DNA of 64,000 bases, from positions 1 to 64,000 of the forward strand of contig QHUQ01000050.1 of NCBI GenBank assembly GCA_003221985.1. Reading direction: 5' to 3'. This document shows, one piece after another, positions 62,528 to 64,000 of this stretch. A program made the translations under genes and the position numbers. The DNA is from Gemmatimonadota bacterium. Lineage in GTDB: Bacteria > Gemmatimonadota > Gemmatimonadetes > Gemmatimonadales > GWC2-71-9. A model generated the notes under the pieces. It saw only the letters and a program-made list of their open reading frames with translations, was not told where the DNA came from and ran no database searches. Position 1 is the stretch's first letter; every line of letters begins with the position of its first letter.

Positions 62528-63072
62528 TCGCGCTTCCCAAGCCGCTGCACGACATCTTCCAGCCGCCGCCCACACCCGGCGCGCTGGGCGTCTTCGCGCA
62601 TCTCGACACGACGCTCGACGCGATCAAGAAGCTGCGCGCGGCCGGGCACACCGACTTCACCGTCTATTCTCCGGTCCCGCGGCACGAGATCGAGGACGCT
62701 CTGGGCCAGCCGGTGAGCCCCGTCCGGATGTTCACCTTGATCGGCGGAATCGCGGGATGCGCCATCGGTGCCTGGCTCACCCTGTGGATGTCGTATGACT
62801 GGCCCCTCGTCCTCGGCGGCAAACCGATCGGGTCGGTGCCGCCCTACGTCGTCATCATGTTCGAGATGACGATCCTGTTCGGCGCGCTGTCCACCATTCT
62901 GGGTATTCTCTTCAACGCCGTCTTTGCCGCGCGGCGCCTCGGCACCATCCAGTACGATCCGCGCTTCACGAACGACCGCTTCGGCATCTTCGTGCCGGCG
63001 GGATCCGACAAGGCAGCACGCGTCGAGTCGCTGTTACGCGAGTCAGGCGCGGAAGAGGTGCGCCGTGGGTAA
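62524..63072 (+). CDS. actD: Alternative complex III subunit ActD (DUF3341)
   Basis: 182 residues with a soluble N-terminus (FAHLDTTLDAIKKLRAAGHT and YSPVPRHEIEDALGQP) and two transmembrane helices (FTLIGGIAGCAIGAWLTLWM, VIMFEMTILFGALSTILGIL), followed by a cytoplasmic tail (YDPRFTNDRFGIFV). This is the DUF3341 pattern. It helps assemble the membrane arm. Confidence 0.93.
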   Translation: MIALPKPLHDIFQPPPTPGALGVFAHLDTTLDAIKKLRAAGHTDFTVYSPVPRHEIEDALGQPVSPVRMFTLIGGIAGCAIGAWLTLWMSYDWPLVLGGKPIGSVPPYVVIMFEMTILFGALSTILGILFNAVFAARRLGTIQYDPRFTNDRFGIFVPAGSDKAARVESLLRESGAEEVRRG

Positions 63073-63604
63073 ACCCCGTGCCGCCCTTGCCGTCTTTGCC
63101 GCCATTGCTGCCCTGGCCTGCAATCCGGACGATGTGGTCCACAAGGTCGGCTGGTTCGCCACGATGCGGCACCAGCGCAACATCAAGCCGTATGCCCGGC
63201 CGATTCCGCCGGTCGAGGGCACGGTGCCCGTGACGGGCGGTGAGCTGCCGTTGACCCGTGAGAGCGCTGATCGGCTCGTGAACCCCCGGACGCGCACCGC
63301 CGAGTCGTTGAATCGTGGGCAGTGGGTCTATCAGACCTACTGCCTCGTGTGTCATGGCGAGCGTGGCCGGGGCGACGGGCCGGTGTCGGTCGCGGGCGGT
63401 GGCCCGTTCGTCGGCGTTCCTTCACTCGTCGATCCGACGCGCCCCAGGATGACTGATGGTGCGATCTACGGGATGGTCGTAGAAGCGCAGCGCATGGGAC
63501 GCGGCTCGATGCCCCGCTACGGTGACAAGATTCATGGGAACGACCGCTGGGACGTCGTGAATTACGTTCGCAGCCTGCAGCTGAACGCTCGGGCGAACCA
63601 GTGA
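63065..63604 (+). CDS. actE: Alternative complex III monohaem cytochrome c lipoprotein ActE
   Basis: 179 residues from GTG 63065. The lipobox ALAC gives a lipid anchor. A single cytochrome c domain has CLVCH as the haem-binding site and probable Met ligand in GSMPRYGDK. It collects electrons from ActA. It overlaps actD by 8 bp and actF by 4 bp. Confidence 0.93.
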   Translation: MGKPRAALAVFAAIAALACNPDDVVHKVGWFATMRHQRNIKPYARPIPPVEGTVPVTGGELPLTRESADRLVNPRTRTAESLNRGQWVYQTYCLVCHGERGRGDGPVSVAGGGPFVGVPSLVDPTRPRMTDGAIYGMVVEAQRMGRGSMPRYGDKIHGNDRWDVVNYVRSLQLNARANQ

Positions 63605-64000
63605 CGGCCGCGACCGTCAGCCGCGCCGACCTCGTCCAGAAAGCCCGTCAGGCGCCCGTCGCGCGTTTTGCGCTCGTCGGCGCCATCGCCGCGATTCTCG
63701 GCGGAATCGTGCTGGTGCTCGGCGTGCTGAGCAGGCACCCGGAACGGACCTGGTGGGCCTACCATGCGAATTTCATGTTCTGGGCGGGTCTCGCGCAGGC
63801 CATGGTCATTTTCGCCGCGGTCCTGAAGCTCGCGAAGGGTCATTGGGGCGGCGTCGTCATCCGCTTCGCCGAGGCCGGGGCCGCCTTCACGACGGTCGCG
63901 GTCGTACTCTTCATCGGCTTGATCATCGGCCGGCAATACATCTTCACGTGGATTCACGAGCCGCGGCCCGAGGTTGGCGGCTGGCTCACCAGCAGATGGT
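63601..64000 (+). CDS. actF: Alternative complex III membrane subunit ActF (partial, cut by the window edge)
   Basis: From GTG 63601 the frame is open to the end of the window (133 codons visible). After a basic cytoplasmic start (SRADLVQKARQAPVARFALV) there are several membrane helices: ALVGAIAAILGGIVLVLGVL, HANFMFWAGLAQAMVIFAAV and FTTVAVVLFIGLIIGRQYIF. The pattern WWAYHANFMFWAG and a second quinol-side loop (HWGGVVIRFAEAGAA) match ActF, the partner of ActC. The C-terminus is outside the window. Confidence 0.88.
   Translation, partial: MTAATVSRADLVQKARQAPVARFALVGAIAAILGGIVLVLGVLSRHPERTWWAYHANFMFWAGLAQAMVIFAAVLKLAKGHWGGVVIRFAEAGAAFTTVAVVLFIGLIIGRQYIFTWIHEPRPEVGGWLTSRW

Overview
This window is GC-rich chromosomal DNA from a bacterium that looks like an environmental Gemmatimonadota lineage or a close relative. 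That placement is an inference, not a search result. It rests on the alternative complex III (Act) operon at the right end, a secreted beta-propeller/amidohydrolase fusion, exported M16, PIG-L and amidohydrolase enzymes, DUF4402 surface proteins and dense overlapping operons. There is no rRNA, tRNA, CRISPR array, recognisable transposase or prophage. Most of the window reads as ordinary chromosome carrying an unusual load of short repeat elements.

Layout. 1-8.4 kb: a carboxymuconolactone-decarboxylase-like gene running off the left edge, an 18-bp operator-like palindrome, an HTH regulator, a propeller-amidohydrolase, a DEAD-box helicase, a GYD protein, citrate synthase and a degenerate phosphoribosyltransferase-like protein. 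8.4-10.7 kb: a four-helix-bundle (S23) gene inside an inverted repeat, then an acyl-CoA dehydrogenase. 10.7-24.3 kb: exported hydrolases (M16, amidohydrolase, PIG-L), an iron/thiamine-type ABC importer, an MFS transporter, an alkaline-phosphatase-superfamily protein and a Lys/Asp-tailed protein. 24.3-30.1 kb: an ABC-2 exporter, a cupredoxin lipoprotein, a pseudokinase-kinase fusion, an Arg-rich small protein, a YdjM-like membrane protein and a small secreted protein. 30.1-35.4 kb: an operon with three DUF4402 proteins, a chaperone-like protein and an usher-like protein, preceded by a sigma-54-type promoter. 35.4-50.6 kb: a hybrid histidine kinase, phosphoglucose isomerase, alpha-mannosidase, esterase, peptide ABC transporter, GHMP kinase, heparinase-like lyase, TrmJ and a class-III aminotransferase. 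50.6-57.6 kb: a Yip1-like membrane protein and a tightly overlapping operon of six TIM-barrel or flavin enzymes of unknown substrate. 57.6-64 kb: actA-actF, the quinol-oxidising alternative complex III; actF is cut by the window edge.

The most unusual feature is a set of repeat elements with one architecture: two inverted arms, each built from 3-4 direct copies of a 7-10 bp purine-rich unit. Family A (10-bp unit GACGGTAAGG) occurs at 1061-1154, 5876-5973 and 7613-7706, and a single arm sits in frame inside a dehydrogenase-like gene at 55679-55715. Its arms supply or overlap the stop codons of three genes. Family B (8-bp unit GGAAGGTT) flanks the S23 four-helix-bundle gene at 8376-8886, like terminal inverted repeats around a cargo gene. 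Family C (7-bp unit CGRGATG) makes a 28-bp inverted repeat inside the heparinase-like gene at 46981-47124. Separate perfect palindromes interrupt the 5' end of the ABC binding-protein gene (17414-17465) and the pgi gene (38106-38127), and long G-tracts sit in several coding regions. Together these suggest short non-autonomous elements that insert at gene ends and in tolerant loops, possibly linked to the S23 protein. That linkage is inference only.
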